Positions 1 through 6,150 are shown, counted from the first letter of the stretch. The stretch: 8,625 nucleotides of DNA from Actinomycetes bacterium (GCA_021826655.1 JAKAZC010000104.1:1-8625), one strand, 5' to 3'. Program-made: numbers and translations. The notes: generated by a model not told the origin, from the sequence alone.

Positions 1-249
1 GCCGGGATCGACGGCGCCGAGGTCCTGGTCCTCCAGGGACGGCCCATCGGCGAGCCGGTCGCCCAGTACGGGCCGTTCGTCATGAACGACCGGACCGGCA
101 TCGAGCAGGCGTTCCACGACTACCGGCGGACCGGCTTCGGCGGGTGGCCCTGGCCCACCGACGATCCCGTGCATCCGGCGGACGCCGGTCGGTTCGCCCT
201 GCACCCTGACGGACACGCCGAGCTCCCCGACGACGGGGACGGGAACTGA
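1..249 (+). CDS. Pirin family protein, C-terminal fragment (5' end outside window)
   Basis: The frame is open from base 1 and ends at TGA 247-249, leaving the last 82 residues of a protein that begins upstream. The segment LQGRPIGEPVAQYGPFVMN followed by an acidic/aromatic stretch (IEQAFHDYRRTGFGGWPWP) matches the end of the Pirin_C cupin domain, where the phrase 'GEPV-YGPFVMN' is characteristic. Pirins are bicupin proteins of roughly 230-320 residues; some are quercetinases and others redox or transcriptional cofactors. The metal-binding histidines lie in the N-terminal cupin, which is not visible, so activity cannot be judged. The tail (HPDGHAELPDDGDGN) is acidic and probably disordered. 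The next gene, also on the + strand, begins 158 nt later behind two hairpins, so co-transcription is uncertain. The family call is secure; the function is not. Confidence 0.85.
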   Translation, partial: AGIDGAEVLVLQGRPIGEPVAQYGPFVMNDRTGIEQAFHDYRRTGFGGWPWPTDDPVHPADAGRFALHPDGHAELPDDGDGN

Positions 250-281
250 CCGGCGTACGCCTGCCCGTCCCGTCCCAGTCC

Positions 282-309
282 GTCCACGTCCCGTGGACCC
301 GCCTGGCGG
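282..309 (+). terminator. Two tandem hairpins after the pirin gene
   Basis: GTCCACG (282-288) pairs perfectly with CGTGGAC (292-298) around a 3-nt loop. It is followed at once by CCGC (299-302)/GGCG-type pairing with GCGG (306-309). No U-tract follows, as is common for actinobacterial terminators. The position 33 nt after the pirin stop suits termination, but a leader structure for the downstream cupin is also possible. Confidence 0.4.
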
Positions 310-321
310 AGGTGTGCCACT

Positions 322-411
322 GTGGATGCGACCACCGCGACGTTCCGCCGGGCGCCGACCGTGTACCGACCCCGACCGACCGTCCGCCGGACACCACAGG
401 AGACGAGATGA
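322..411 (+). CDS. Possible 29-codon leader ORF coupled to the cupin gene
   Basis: A GTG at 322 lies 9 nt after a GGAGG (308-312). It opens a 29-codon frame rich in Arg, Thr and Pro (starts VDATTATFRRAP) that ends at TGA 409-411. That stop overlaps the cupin start as ATGA (408-411), an arrangement that would allow translational coupling. I do not recognise the peptide. The cupin has its own good Shine-Dalgarno (398-403), and open frames of this length are frequent by chance at this G+C, so this may not be a real gene. Confidence 0.2.
   Translation: MDATTATFRRAPTVYRPRPTVRRTPQETR
398..403 (+). promoter_or_regulatory. Ribosome-binding site of the cupin gene
   Basis: AGGAGA sits 4 nt upstream of ATG 408 and fixes this start over frames that begin further upstream. 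Confidence 0.7.
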
Positions 412-863
412 GCATTGCCGCACCCACACACGCCCAGCACCGTGGAGCGGCCGAGCTCCCGTTCGCCGACATCGGCGGGGGCAACAAGCTCAAGGTGATC
501 CAGGTCGACGTGGCCGAGGGCCTGTGGATCGTCGAGAACATCTTCCAGACCGGCTACGCCGTCCAGACCCATCGCCACACCGGGCCGGTCTACGCCTACA
601 CCATGTCCGGAGCCTGGAAGTACCGCGAGTACGACTACGTCAACCGGGCCGGCTCGTTCCTGTTCGAGCCGGCCGGATCGATCCACACACTCGAGTGCGT
701 GGAGGACGACACCCAGGTGTGGTTCCAGATGTACGGGGTGAACCTCAACCTGGCCGACGACGGCTCCATCGAGAGTGTCTTCGACGGACCCGGCGCGCTC
801 GAGGCCTACTACGCCCTGTGCGAGGCCGAGGGGCTGTCCCGGCCCGACGTGCTGGTCAGCTGA
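408..863 (+). CDS. 2,4'-dihydroxyacetophenone dioxygenase (DAD)-like cupin
   Basis: This 151-residue single-domain cupin resembles the 2,4'-dihydroxyacetophenone dioxygenase family. Those non-heme iron enzymes cleave a C-C bond next to a ketone using O2. Cupin motif 1 reads QTHRHTGPVYAYTMSGAWKY; His55 and His57 are the likely first metal ligands, Glu74 (in YREYDY) a candidate third, and His93 in PAGSIHTLE the cupin-motif-2 histidine. The segment YVNRAGSFLFEPAGSIHTLE (78-96) is typical of this subfamily. No signal peptide or membrane segment is visible, so it is cytosolic. The ATG follows AGGAGA. The ilvA-like gene starts 31 nt downstream on the same strand. DAD enzymes proper belong to 4-hydroxyacetophenone breakdown, and no partner of that pathway is nearby. 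The true substrate is therefore unknown; family membership is well supported. Confidence 0.8.
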   Translation: MSIAAPTHAQHRGAAELPFADIGGGNKLKVIQVDVAEGLWIVENIFQTGYAVQTHRHTGPVYAYTMSGAWKYREYDYVNRAGSFLFEPAGSIHTLECVEDDTQVWFQMYGVNLNLADDGSIESVFDGPGALEAYYALCEAEGLSRPDVLVS

Positions 864-894
864 TCCCGTCCCCCGACCACGGCGGTCGGATCCG

Positions 895-2142
895 ATGACC
901 GACACCGTCGACGCCGCCGCCATCGCCGGCGCGGCAGCCCGGCTGGCCTCGGTGGTCACCACCACCCCGCTGCACGAGTCGCCCCGGCTCGGCGCGGCAC
1001 TGGGTCGCGCGGTGTGGCTCAAGCGCGAGGACCAGCAGGTCGGCAGGTCCTACAAAGTGCGCGGCGCCTTCACAGTCCTGTCGTCGCTGTCCGGGGACGA
1101 GCGGGCCGTCGGCGTGGTCTGCGCCAGTGCCGGAAACCACGCCCTCGGCGTGGCCCACAGCTGCCAGCTGCTGGGGGTGCGGGCCCGCGTCTTCGTTCCC
1201 ACCACGACACCCCGCCAGAAGCGCCAGCAGATCGAGGCGACCGGCGGCGACCTGGTGGAAACGGTCGTGGCCGGCCACACCTACGACGAGGCGAGCGCCG
1301 CGGCCCGGGCCGACGCGGCGGCCACCCGTGCCATCTACGTCCACCCCTTCGACGACGTCCGCACCATCGCCGGCCAGGGCACGGTCGGTGCCGAGATCAC
1401 CGGTCAGATGCCGGGCACGGTCGGCACGCTGGTCGTGCCCGTCGGAGGTGGCGGGCTGCTGGCGGGGTGCGCCACCTGGTTCCGGGCGTACTCACCGACC
1501 ACCCGGCTTGTCGGGGTGGAGCCGGCCGGCGCCCCGAGTATGACCGCCGCCCTGGCAGCCGGCCACCCGGTACGGATCCGGTCGACGGACCGCTTCGTCG
1601 AGGGTGCGGCCGTGGAGCGGGTCGGCGACCTCACCCTGCCCGTCGTGCGCGACCTGGTCGACGCCGTCGTGGTGGTGGACGAAGGTGCGGTCGCCACCGA
1701 GATGCTCGACCTCTACCAGGTCGACGGGATCATCGCCGAGCCGGCCGGTGCTCTGGCTACTACGGCCGTCCGACAGCTCGACCCGCTGCCGCCGGGGCCG
1801 GTCGTCTGCGTGGTCTCGGGCGGTAACAACGACGTGAGCCGCTACGCCGAGGTGCTCGAGCGTTCCCTCGTCCACGAGGGTTTGCGCCACTACTTCCTGG
1901 TCACCTTCCCCCAGGAGCCGGGCGCCCTCCGGCACTTCCTCGACGATGTGCTCGGGGCCGGCGACGACATCGTCCTGTTCGAATACGTCAAGAAGTCGAA
2001 CAAGGATACCGGTCCCGCCCTGGTGGGTATCGAGCTCGAGCGGGCCGTCGATCTTGACGGCCTGCTGGCGCGGATGGTGGCCAGCCCCCTTTCGATCGAG
2101 CGGGTGCCGCCCGACTCGCCACTCTCGCTCTTCCTGACCTGA
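895..2142 (+). CDS. ilvA: Threonine ammonia-lyase (threonine dehydratase), short form with ACT-like domain
   Basis: This 415-residue PLP enzyme would deaminate L-threonine to 2-oxobutyrate and ammonia, the first step of isoleucine synthesis. The catalytic domain spans about residues 5-320. Visible motifs are the PLP lysine K54 in GRSYKVRGA, the substrate loop CASAGNHALG (77-86), the phosphate-binding glycine loop VGGGG (183-187), AEPAGA (281-286) and SGGNND (308-313). A single ACT-like regulatory module follows (about 331-415, beginning RHYFLVTFPQEPGALRHFL). Length and layout match the Bacillus/Corynebacterium-type IlvA (about 420-436 residues) rather than the longer E. coli form with a double regulatory domain. 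Isoleucine feedback control is expected from the family, not shown here. ATG 895 is chosen because it begins just before the conserved domain; its Shine-Dalgarno is poor. It lies 31 nt after the cupin gene, so translation may depend on the upstream gene. Confidence 0.9.
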   Translation: MTDTVDAAAIAGAAARLASVVTTTPLHESPRLGAALGRAVWLKREDQQVGRSYKVRGAFTVLSSLSGDERAVGVVCASAGNHALGVAHSCQLLGVRARVFVPTTTPRQKRQQIEATGGDLVETVVAGHTYDEASAAARADAAATRAIYVHPFDDVRTIAGQGTVGAEITGQMPGTVGTLVVPVGGGGLLAGCATWFRAYSPTTRLVGVEPAGAPSMTAALAAGHPVRIRSTDRFVEGAAVERVGDLTLPVVRDLVDAVVVVDEGAVATEMLDLYQVDGIIAEPAGALATTAVRQLDPLPPGPVVCVVSGGNNDVSRYAEVLERSLVHEGLRHYFLVTFPQEPGALRHFLDDVLGAGDDIVLFEYVKKSNKDTGPALVGIELERAVDLDGLLARMVASPLSIERVPPDSPLSLFLT

Positions 2143-2204
2143 CCCGGGTAGCGCCCCGCGGTCCCGGACGGACGACGGCGGGAGGTCGGGTCTGTGGCTG
2201 CAGC

Positions 2205-2226
2205 CGTCGCGTCGGTGGATGCGACG
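2205..2226. terminator. Possible bidirectional hairpin between ilvA and marR
   Basis: CGTCGC (2205-2210) pairs with GCGACG (2221-2226) around a 10-nt loop, in the 95-nt gap between two convergent genes. A perfect palindrome GGCTGCAGCC (2196-2205) abuts it. No U-tract is present. The placement supports a terminator; the structure is modest. Confidence 0.3.
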
Positions 2227-2237
2227 TCTGGTGACGA

Positions 2238-2648
2238 TCAGTCGAGCGCCTTGGCCAGCAACCCGTGGAGCTCGGTCCGCTCCTGCCGGGTGAGCCGGGC
2301 CAGCACGTCGTCCTCGACGCTCTCGATCCCCTGTTCGGCATTGTCGAATGCACGCAGTCCCTCGTCGGTGATCTCGACGAGGTGACGACGCCGGTCGGAC
2401 GGATCGCGCCTGCGGAACGCGAACTCCTTCGACTCGAGCTCGTTGAGCAGCAGCACCAGGTTGTTGGCGTCGATGCAGAGCAGCTCGCCGAGTTCCTGCT
2501 GGGGGATCGGGCTGTGGTCGCGGAGCGTGGCCAGCGTGGCGAACTCCTTCATCCGCATGCCGAGGAGATCCTCGGAGGTCCGGCGGTAGACGACACGCGA
2601 CAGTTGCGTCACCAGCACCGTGACCCCGGGCGTCGTGTCGGTCGACAT
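2238..2648 (-). CDS. MarR family transcriptional regulator
   Basis: This 136-residue winged-helix repressor of the MarR type is the likely local regulator of the divergent MFS pump. The HTH region covers about residues 47-80 (PIPQQELGELLCIDANNLVLLLNEL, given in two parts: IPQQELGELL then the recognition helix around IDANNLVLLL). The wing carries the family hallmark DPSDRRRHLVEITDEG (82-97). Helices at both ends (10-30 and 100-135) form the dimer interface. Length is normal for MarR (about 135-160). A single cysteine, C58, sits in the HTH; whether it senses anything is unknown. The start is taken as ATG at 2648; earlier in-frame starts at 2693 (ATG) and 2705 (GTG) add only Arg/Gly-rich residues and would run into the operator. 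None of them has a clear Shine-Dalgarno. Autoregulation through the 2699-2727 palindrome is expected. Confidence 0.9.
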   Translation of the reverse strand: MSTDTTPGVTVLVTQLSRVVYRRTSEDLLGMRMKEFATLATLRDHSPIPQQELGELLCIDANNLVLLLNELESKEFAFRRRDPSDRRRHLVEITDEGLRAFDNAEQGIESVEDDVLARLTRQERTELHGLLAKALD

Positions 2649-2698
2649 CGGCCGCAGTCTAGGCGCACCGTCCCGGACTCCTCTACTACCCATAAGAC

Positions 2699-2727
2699 TT
2701 GACACTCACTAGATCAGTGACTATCAA
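2699..2727. promoter_or_regulatory. MarR-type operator coinciding with divergent promoters
   Basis: This is a 29-bp imperfect palindrome with half-sites TTGAnAnTCACT and AGTGAnTnTCAA around a 5-bp centre; 10 of 12 half-site positions are symmetric. On the + strand it contains a perfect -35 TTGACA (2699-2704), a 17-bp spacer and a -10-like TATCAA (2722-2727). By symmetry, the - strand has TTGATA (2727-2722), a 17-bp spacer and TGTCAA (2704-2699), a weaker promoter toward the regulator. Bound repressor would cover both core promoters. Operator assignment is inferred from symmetry and from the neighbouring marR gene. Confidence 0.75.
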
Positions 2728-2773
2728 TGAGGAGGGAATCCGCGTCAGCGCGATGGCCCTGTCGGGCAGCGCC

Positions 2774-2809
2774 GCCAGACACCCCCGCCAGACACCCCCG
2801 CCAGACACC
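2774..2809 (+). repeat. 13-bp tandem repeat, about three copies, in the MFS leader
   Basis: The unit GCCAGACACCCCC occurs at 2774-2786 and 2787-2799, and its first 10 bases again at 2800-2809, where it runs straight into the Shine-Dalgarno AAGGAG. The period of 13 is not a multiple of three, which argues against this stretch being coding and supports the TTG start at 2822. Copy-number change here would alter the leader, not the protein. Confidence 0.85.
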
Positions 2810-2815
2810 AAGGAG
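2810..2815 (+). promoter_or_regulatory. Ribosome-binding site that sets a TTG start for the MFS gene
   Basis: AAGGAG lies 6 nt before TTG 2822. The alternative in-frame ATG at 2753 has its nearest purine-rich stretch (GAGGAGGG, 2729-2736) 16 nt away, at about the predicted transcript start, so it is a poorer start. Confidence 0.75.
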
Positions 2816-2821
2816 ACTCCC

Positions 2822-4312
2822 TTGTCGCCATCCCTTCGGGGCCTCGTCCGAGAGCGCCGCCGCTGGATCGCCCTGATCGTCGTCTGTTTCGCGATGCTGA
2901 TGAACACCCTCGATCAGACGATCGTGAACGTGGCGCTGCCCACCATCCAGCACGATCTGCGCTTCACCCAGGCGTCACTCGCCTGGGTGATCGACGCCTA
3001 TCTGATCACCTTCGCCGGGACCCTGCTGCTGGCCGGCCGGCTCGGCGACCTCATCGGCCGGAAGAAGGTCTTCCTGGTCGGCGTGGCACTGTTCACGGTG
3101 GCCTCGGCCGCCTGTGGCGCGGCCGACTCCCAGGTCCTGCTCATCGTGGCCCGGTTCGTCCAGGGACTGGGCGCCGCACTGTCGTCCTCGGTCATCCTGG
3201 CCATCATCATCGCCGACTTCGCCGAGCCCGCCGAGCGGGCCAAGGCGATGAGCTCGTACATCATCGTGGCGGTGGGCGGCGGCTCGCTGGGCCTGCTCGT
3301 GGGCGGCTACGTCACCCAGGCGCTCAGCTGGCACTGGATCTTCTTCATCAACATCCCCATCGGCATCGCCACCCTCGTCGTCGGCGCGGCACTGATCGAG
3401 GAGAACCTGGGGCTGGGGGTGCGGGAAGGCCTCGACATCGGCGGCGCCGTCCTGAGCACGGCGGGATTGATGCTCGCCGTCTACGCCATCGTGAGCTCGA
3501 GCCAGTACGGCTGGCGGTCGACGCACACGCTGGTGTTCGGCGGAGCCGCCGTGGTCGTGCTCGCCGGGTTCCTCATGCTCGAGCGCCGGCTGGCCCATCC
3601 GATGCTCCCCCTCGACGTCATGCGCGCGCCGGGTCTGCTCACCTCGAGCCTGGTCCGGGGGCTGATGGTGGTGGGCATGTACAGCACCTTCTTCATCGGG
3701 GTCCTTTACCTGCAGCACGTGCTCGGTTACAACCCGGTGCGTACCGGCCTCGCCTTCCTTCCCCAGACCCTGTCGGTGGCGGTGATGTCGGCGGGGATCA
3801 CCGCCCGTATCATGCGCCGGTTCGGCCCCCGGTCCACGTCGATCATGGGCCTGGCGGTGGTGGCCGTCGGCCTCGCCCTGTTCGTCGGTTCCGGGCCACA
3901 CACGACGTACTTCCCCCTGCTCTTCGTCGGGCTGCTGCTCATCGGCCTGGGGGCGGCGACGGCGTTCACACCGCTGCTCACCATCGCCCTGGCCGAGGTG
4001 CCCGGCAGGGACGCGGGTATCGGCTCCGGCATCGTCAACGTCTCGCAACAGGTGTCGGGAGCGCTCTCCGTCGCCGTCCTCGGAGCCGTCTCGGCCGGCC
4101 ACACCGCATCGCTGCTGGCCTCGGGGAGTTCCGTGGTGGACGCACTCGACGGTGGCTACCGGCTGGCGTTCGTGATCGCCCTGGCGAGCATCCTGGTGGC
4201 GATCGTCTTCGGCTTCCTCATCCTCAAGCGGCCTGACCCGGCGACGGGCCTCGAGGTCGCCGACGAGACCACGGAGGCGATGTCGGAGACGCTGATCGTC
4301 GAGGCGATGTGA
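2822..4312 (+). CDS. MFS multidrug efflux transporter, DHA2 (EmrB/QacA-like) family, 14 TM
   Basis: This 496-residue inner-membrane protein is a proton-driven drug exporter of the 14-helix DHA2 class. Visible motifs are LDQTIVNVALPTI (30-42, TM1 signature of the 14-TM group), motif A GRLGDLIGRKK (72-82), motif B around RFVQGLGAAL (111-120) and motif C GGSLGLLVGG (153-162). In motif C the usual proline after the second conserved glycine is leucine (L158). Hydrophobic segments fit 14 helices, at about 16-36, 53-71, 84-102, 108-131, 143-165, 170-191, 205-227, 236-254, 275-298, 305-328, 340-356, 363-388, 405-427 and 447-468, with a short acidic cytoplasmic tail. TTG 2822 is chosen for its AAGGAG and because the repeat-rich upstream stretch looks non-coding. 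Divergence from marR and the shared operator imply induction by a MarR ligand. The drug spectrum cannot be predicted. Confidence 0.9.
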   Translation: MSPSLRGLVRERRRWIALIVVCFAMLMNTLDQTIVNVALPTIQHDLRFTQASLAWVIDAYLITFAGTLLLAGRLGDLIGRKKVFLVGVALFTVASAACGAADSQVLLIVARFVQGLGAALSSSVILAIIIADFAEPAERAKAMSSYIIVAVGGGSLGLLVGGYVTQALSWHWIFFINIPIGIATLVVGAALIEENLGLGVREGLDIGGAVLSTAGLMLAVYAIVSSSQYGWRSTHTLVFGGAAVVVLAGFLMLERRLAHPMLPLDVMRAPGLLTSSLVRGLMVVGMYSTFFIGVLYLQHVLGYNPVRTGLAFLPQTLSVAVMSAGITARIMRRFGPRSTSIMGLAVVAVGLALFVGSGPHTTYFPLLFVGLLLIGLGAATAFTPLLTIALAEVPGRDAGIGSGIVNVSQQVSGALSVAVLGAVSAGHTASLLASGSSVVDALDGGYRLAFVIALASILVAIVFGFLILKRPDPATGLEVADETTEAMSETLIVEAM

Positions 4313-4376
4313 TCCTGAGGTGTCCGGGCCGGTCGTCCCGGTCCTGTCCGACCAGTGGGGTACCGGAGGGAGCACG

Positions 4377-4397
4377 ATGACGCGGCCGACCGGATGA
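4377..4397 (+). CDS. Possible six-codon leader peptide (MTRPTG)
   Basis: ATG 4377 is placed 6 nt after a textbook GGAGGG (4365-4370), but the frame closes after six codons at TGA 4395-4397. That stop overlaps another ATG (4394) as ATGA, and the second frame is open and in register with the acyl-CoA ligase 54 codons downstream. It could be a leader peptide, a relic, or chance. The 54-codon extension is Arg/Pro-rich and not ligase-like, so I do not add it to the ligase. Confidence 0.15.
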   Translation: MTRPTG

Positions 4398-4544
4398 CGC
4401 GACCACCGGACCGAGCGGCTCCCCGTGTAGGTTCCGGTCGGGTGCCGCACCCGTGCCACGACGTGGCCGGACACCTGGGTGCCACGACACCTGCCGGCCC
4501 CCGGTGCCCGACAACCGTAGTGAGCGGTCGACGACGACCGGGAG

Positions 4545-4550
4545 AGGGAG
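4545..4550 (+). promoter_or_regulatory. Ribosome-binding site of the acyl-CoA ligase
   Basis: AGGGAG lies 5 nt before ATG 4556 and selects this start over in-frame upstream starts at 4355 and 4394. Confidence 0.7.
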
Positions 4551-4555
4551 ACATC

Positions 4556-6142
4556 ATGGACGAGGGCGTGGCAGCGGAGTTCCAGTTTGCCGACCAGGAC
4601 ATCCCCTGGCTGCTGCGGTCGTGGGCCGACTCGCGGCCGGACAAGACGTTCCTGATCTGGGAACCGCGGGGCGACGGCGGGCGGCAGTGGACGTATGCGG
4701 AGTTCTGGAACGACGTGCGGCGCATCGCCGCCGGCCTGGCCGGGCGCGGCGTCCGCCAGGGGGATCGCATCCTCATCCACGCCGACAACTGCCCCGAGAT
4801 GGTCCTGGCCTGGTACGCCTGCGCGGTGGTCGGTGCGGTCGGGGTGACCACCAACACCCGGTCGGTGCGAGCCGAGCTCGAGTTCTTCATCACCAAGACC
4901 GCCTGCGTCGGAGCGATCACCCAGTCGTCGTTCGCGCCGATGGTCGCCGAGGCGGGTCCCGGACTGGCGTGGATCGCGGTCGCGGCGGAGGACCCTGGCA
5001 CCGCGCCCGCGGTCGGGGGCGACGACCGGTTCACACCGTTCGACTCGCTGGTCGGACTCCTCGAGGACGCGCCCGTGCGGGCTCCCGAACCCATGGCACC
5101 GGTCGGGATCCTCTTCACCTCGGGGACCACCTCGCAGCCGAAGGCGGTCGTGCACACCCATGCCAATGCGCTGTGGGCCGCACGGGTCGGCCCGACCAAC
5201 ATCTCGATGGGACACGACGACACCTATCTCGTGTTCCTGCCCTTCTTCCATGTCAACGCTCAGAGCTGGTCGTTCTGGACGACGTTGGGGGTCGGTGGGA
5301 CCGTGGTGCTGCAGCCCAAGTTCTCCTCGACGCGGTTCTGGGAGGTCGTGACCACCCACCACGTCACCCACCTGTCCCTGATCCCCTTCGTGTACTCCGC
5401 CATTGCCGGGCAGCCGATACCGGAGCACTCGGTCAAGGTGGGGGTCTTCGGCCTCGTCGTGCCCGAGCTCGAGGCGTGGCTGGGCTTCCGGGTGGTGCCG
5501 GCCTACGGCATGACCGAGACGGTCATCCACGCCACCAACGACAACCCCGGTCGTCTGGTACCCAAGGGGTCGATGGGCAAGCCCACCCCGGGCTACGAGC
5601 TGCTCATCGTCGACCGGGGGACCGGCGAGGTCTGCACCGACGGGAGGCCGGGCGAGCTGTGGGTGCGGGGGACCCGGGGGATCCAGCTGTTCCTCGAGTA
5701 CTACGACAACCCCGAGGCGATGGCCAAGAGCTTCACGCCCGACGGATGGTTCCGGACCGGTGACGTGGTCCGCCTGGCCGAGGGGGGCAACTACGTCTAC
5801 TGCGACCGCGACGCCGATGTGCTCAAGGTGGGCGGCGAGAACGTCTCGGCCCGCGAGGTGGAGGACGCGTGCCGGCAGGTCCCGGGGATCGCGGACGTGG
5901 CCGTGGTGGCCCAGTCCCACGAGATGCTCAGCGAGGTCCCGGTGGCCTTCGTCATCAAGGGACCCGGGGCGGAGGCCGACGACGGGGTTCTCGCCGGAGC
6001 CATCATCGAGGCGTGCGCGTCGGTGCTGGCCGACTTCAAGGTCCCCCGCGCCGTCTACGTGGTGGACGAGTTCCCGCGGGCCACGCTCGACAAGGTGGCG
6101 AAGAACAAGCTGCGGGACCGGGCCAACGAGGCCATCGCCTGA
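4556..6142 (+). CDS. Class I adenylate-forming acyl-CoA ligase (AMP-dependent synthetase)
   Basis: This 528-residue cytosolic ligase would activate a carboxylic acid to its acyl-AMP and then its CoA thioester. The large N-domain covers about 1-410 and the mobile C-domain about 411-528. Visible motifs are the P-loop FTSGTTSQPKAVVHTH (187-202), YGMTET (317-322), GWFRTGD (397-403) with ribose-binding D403, hinge CDRDAD (416-421), the CoA-side loop KVGGENVSAREVE (424-436) and the catalytic lysine K513 in TLDKVAKNKLR. The P-loop differs from the common TSGTTGxPKG: Ser193 replaces Gly and Ala197 replaces the last Gly. The Ser variant resembles CaiC-like (carnitine/crotonobetaine) ligases, so a short or unusual acid is plausible, but the substrate cannot be named. 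It stands alone between a drug pump and a convergent ABC operon, so neighbours give no pathway. Start ATG 4556 follows AGGGAG. Confidence 0.9.
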   Translation: MDEGVAAEFQFADQDIPWLLRSWADSRPDKTFLIWEPRGDGGRQWTYAEFWNDVRRIAAGLAGRGVRQGDRILIHADNCPEMVLAWYACAVVGAVGVTTNTRSVRAELEFFITKTACVGAITQSSFAPMVAEAGPGLAWIAVAAEDPGTAPAVGGDDRFTPFDSLVGLLEDAPVRAPEPMAPVGILFTSGTTSQPKAVVHTHANALWAARVGPTNISMGHDDTYLVFLPFFHVNAQSWSFWTTLGVGGTVVLQPKFSSTRFWEVVTTHHVTHLSLIPFVYSAIAGQPIPEHSVKVGVFGLVVPELEAWLGFRVVPAYGMTETVIHATNDNPGRLVPKGSMGKPTPGYELLIVDRGTGEVCTDGRPGELWVRGTRGIQLFLEYYDNPEAMAKSFTPDGWFRTGDVVRLAEGGNYVYCDRDADVLKVGGENVSAREVEDACRQVPGIADVAVVAQSHEMLSEVPVAFVIKGPGAEADDGVLAGAIIEACASVLADFKVPRAVYVVDEFPRATLDKVAKNKLRDRANEAIA

Positions 6143-6150
6143 GTCCGGGT

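Larger units (their letters stand above)
4313..4555 (+). other. Repeat- and hairpin-rich leader between the MFS gene and the acyl-CoA ligase
   Basis: This 243-nt gap holds no convincing gene but several structures. A weak hairpin CCGGG (4324-4328)/CCCGG (4337-4341) follows the MFS stop. GATGACGCG occurs twice (4376-4384 and 4393-4401). A -10-like TAGGTT (4428-4433) has no clear -35. A perfect inverted repeat CGGGTG-CCG-CACCCG (4439-4453) sits where transcription from it would start. A second hairpin is GCCAC-GAC-GTGGC (4455-4467). The decamer GTGCCACGAC is repeated at 4453-4462 and 4479-4488, and GACACCTG at 4470-4477 and 4486-4493. Some of these may be operator sites. Confidence 0.5.

Noticed and set aside
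252..261. Perfect palindrome GGCGTACGCC after the pirin stop as an operator
   Set aside because: Ten bases is short and such GC palindromes are common at this composition; no promoter elements flank it and no regulator is adjacent.
2774..2809. CRISPR-like array
   Set aside because: The 13-bp units are directly adjacent with no spacers, so this is a simple tandem repeat.
2699..2821. N-terminal extension of the MFS protein from upstream starts (2699, 2717 or 2753)
   Set aside because: The stretch contains the promoter/operator and non-triplet 13-bp repeats, the residues are not family-like, and TTG 2822 has a well-spaced AAGGAG.
4355..4555. N-terminal extension of the acyl-CoA ligase by 54-67 residues
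   Set aside because: The extension is Arg/Pro/Gly-rich without family similarity, whereas ATG 4556 has AGGGAG at 5 nt and begins a normal-length ligase.
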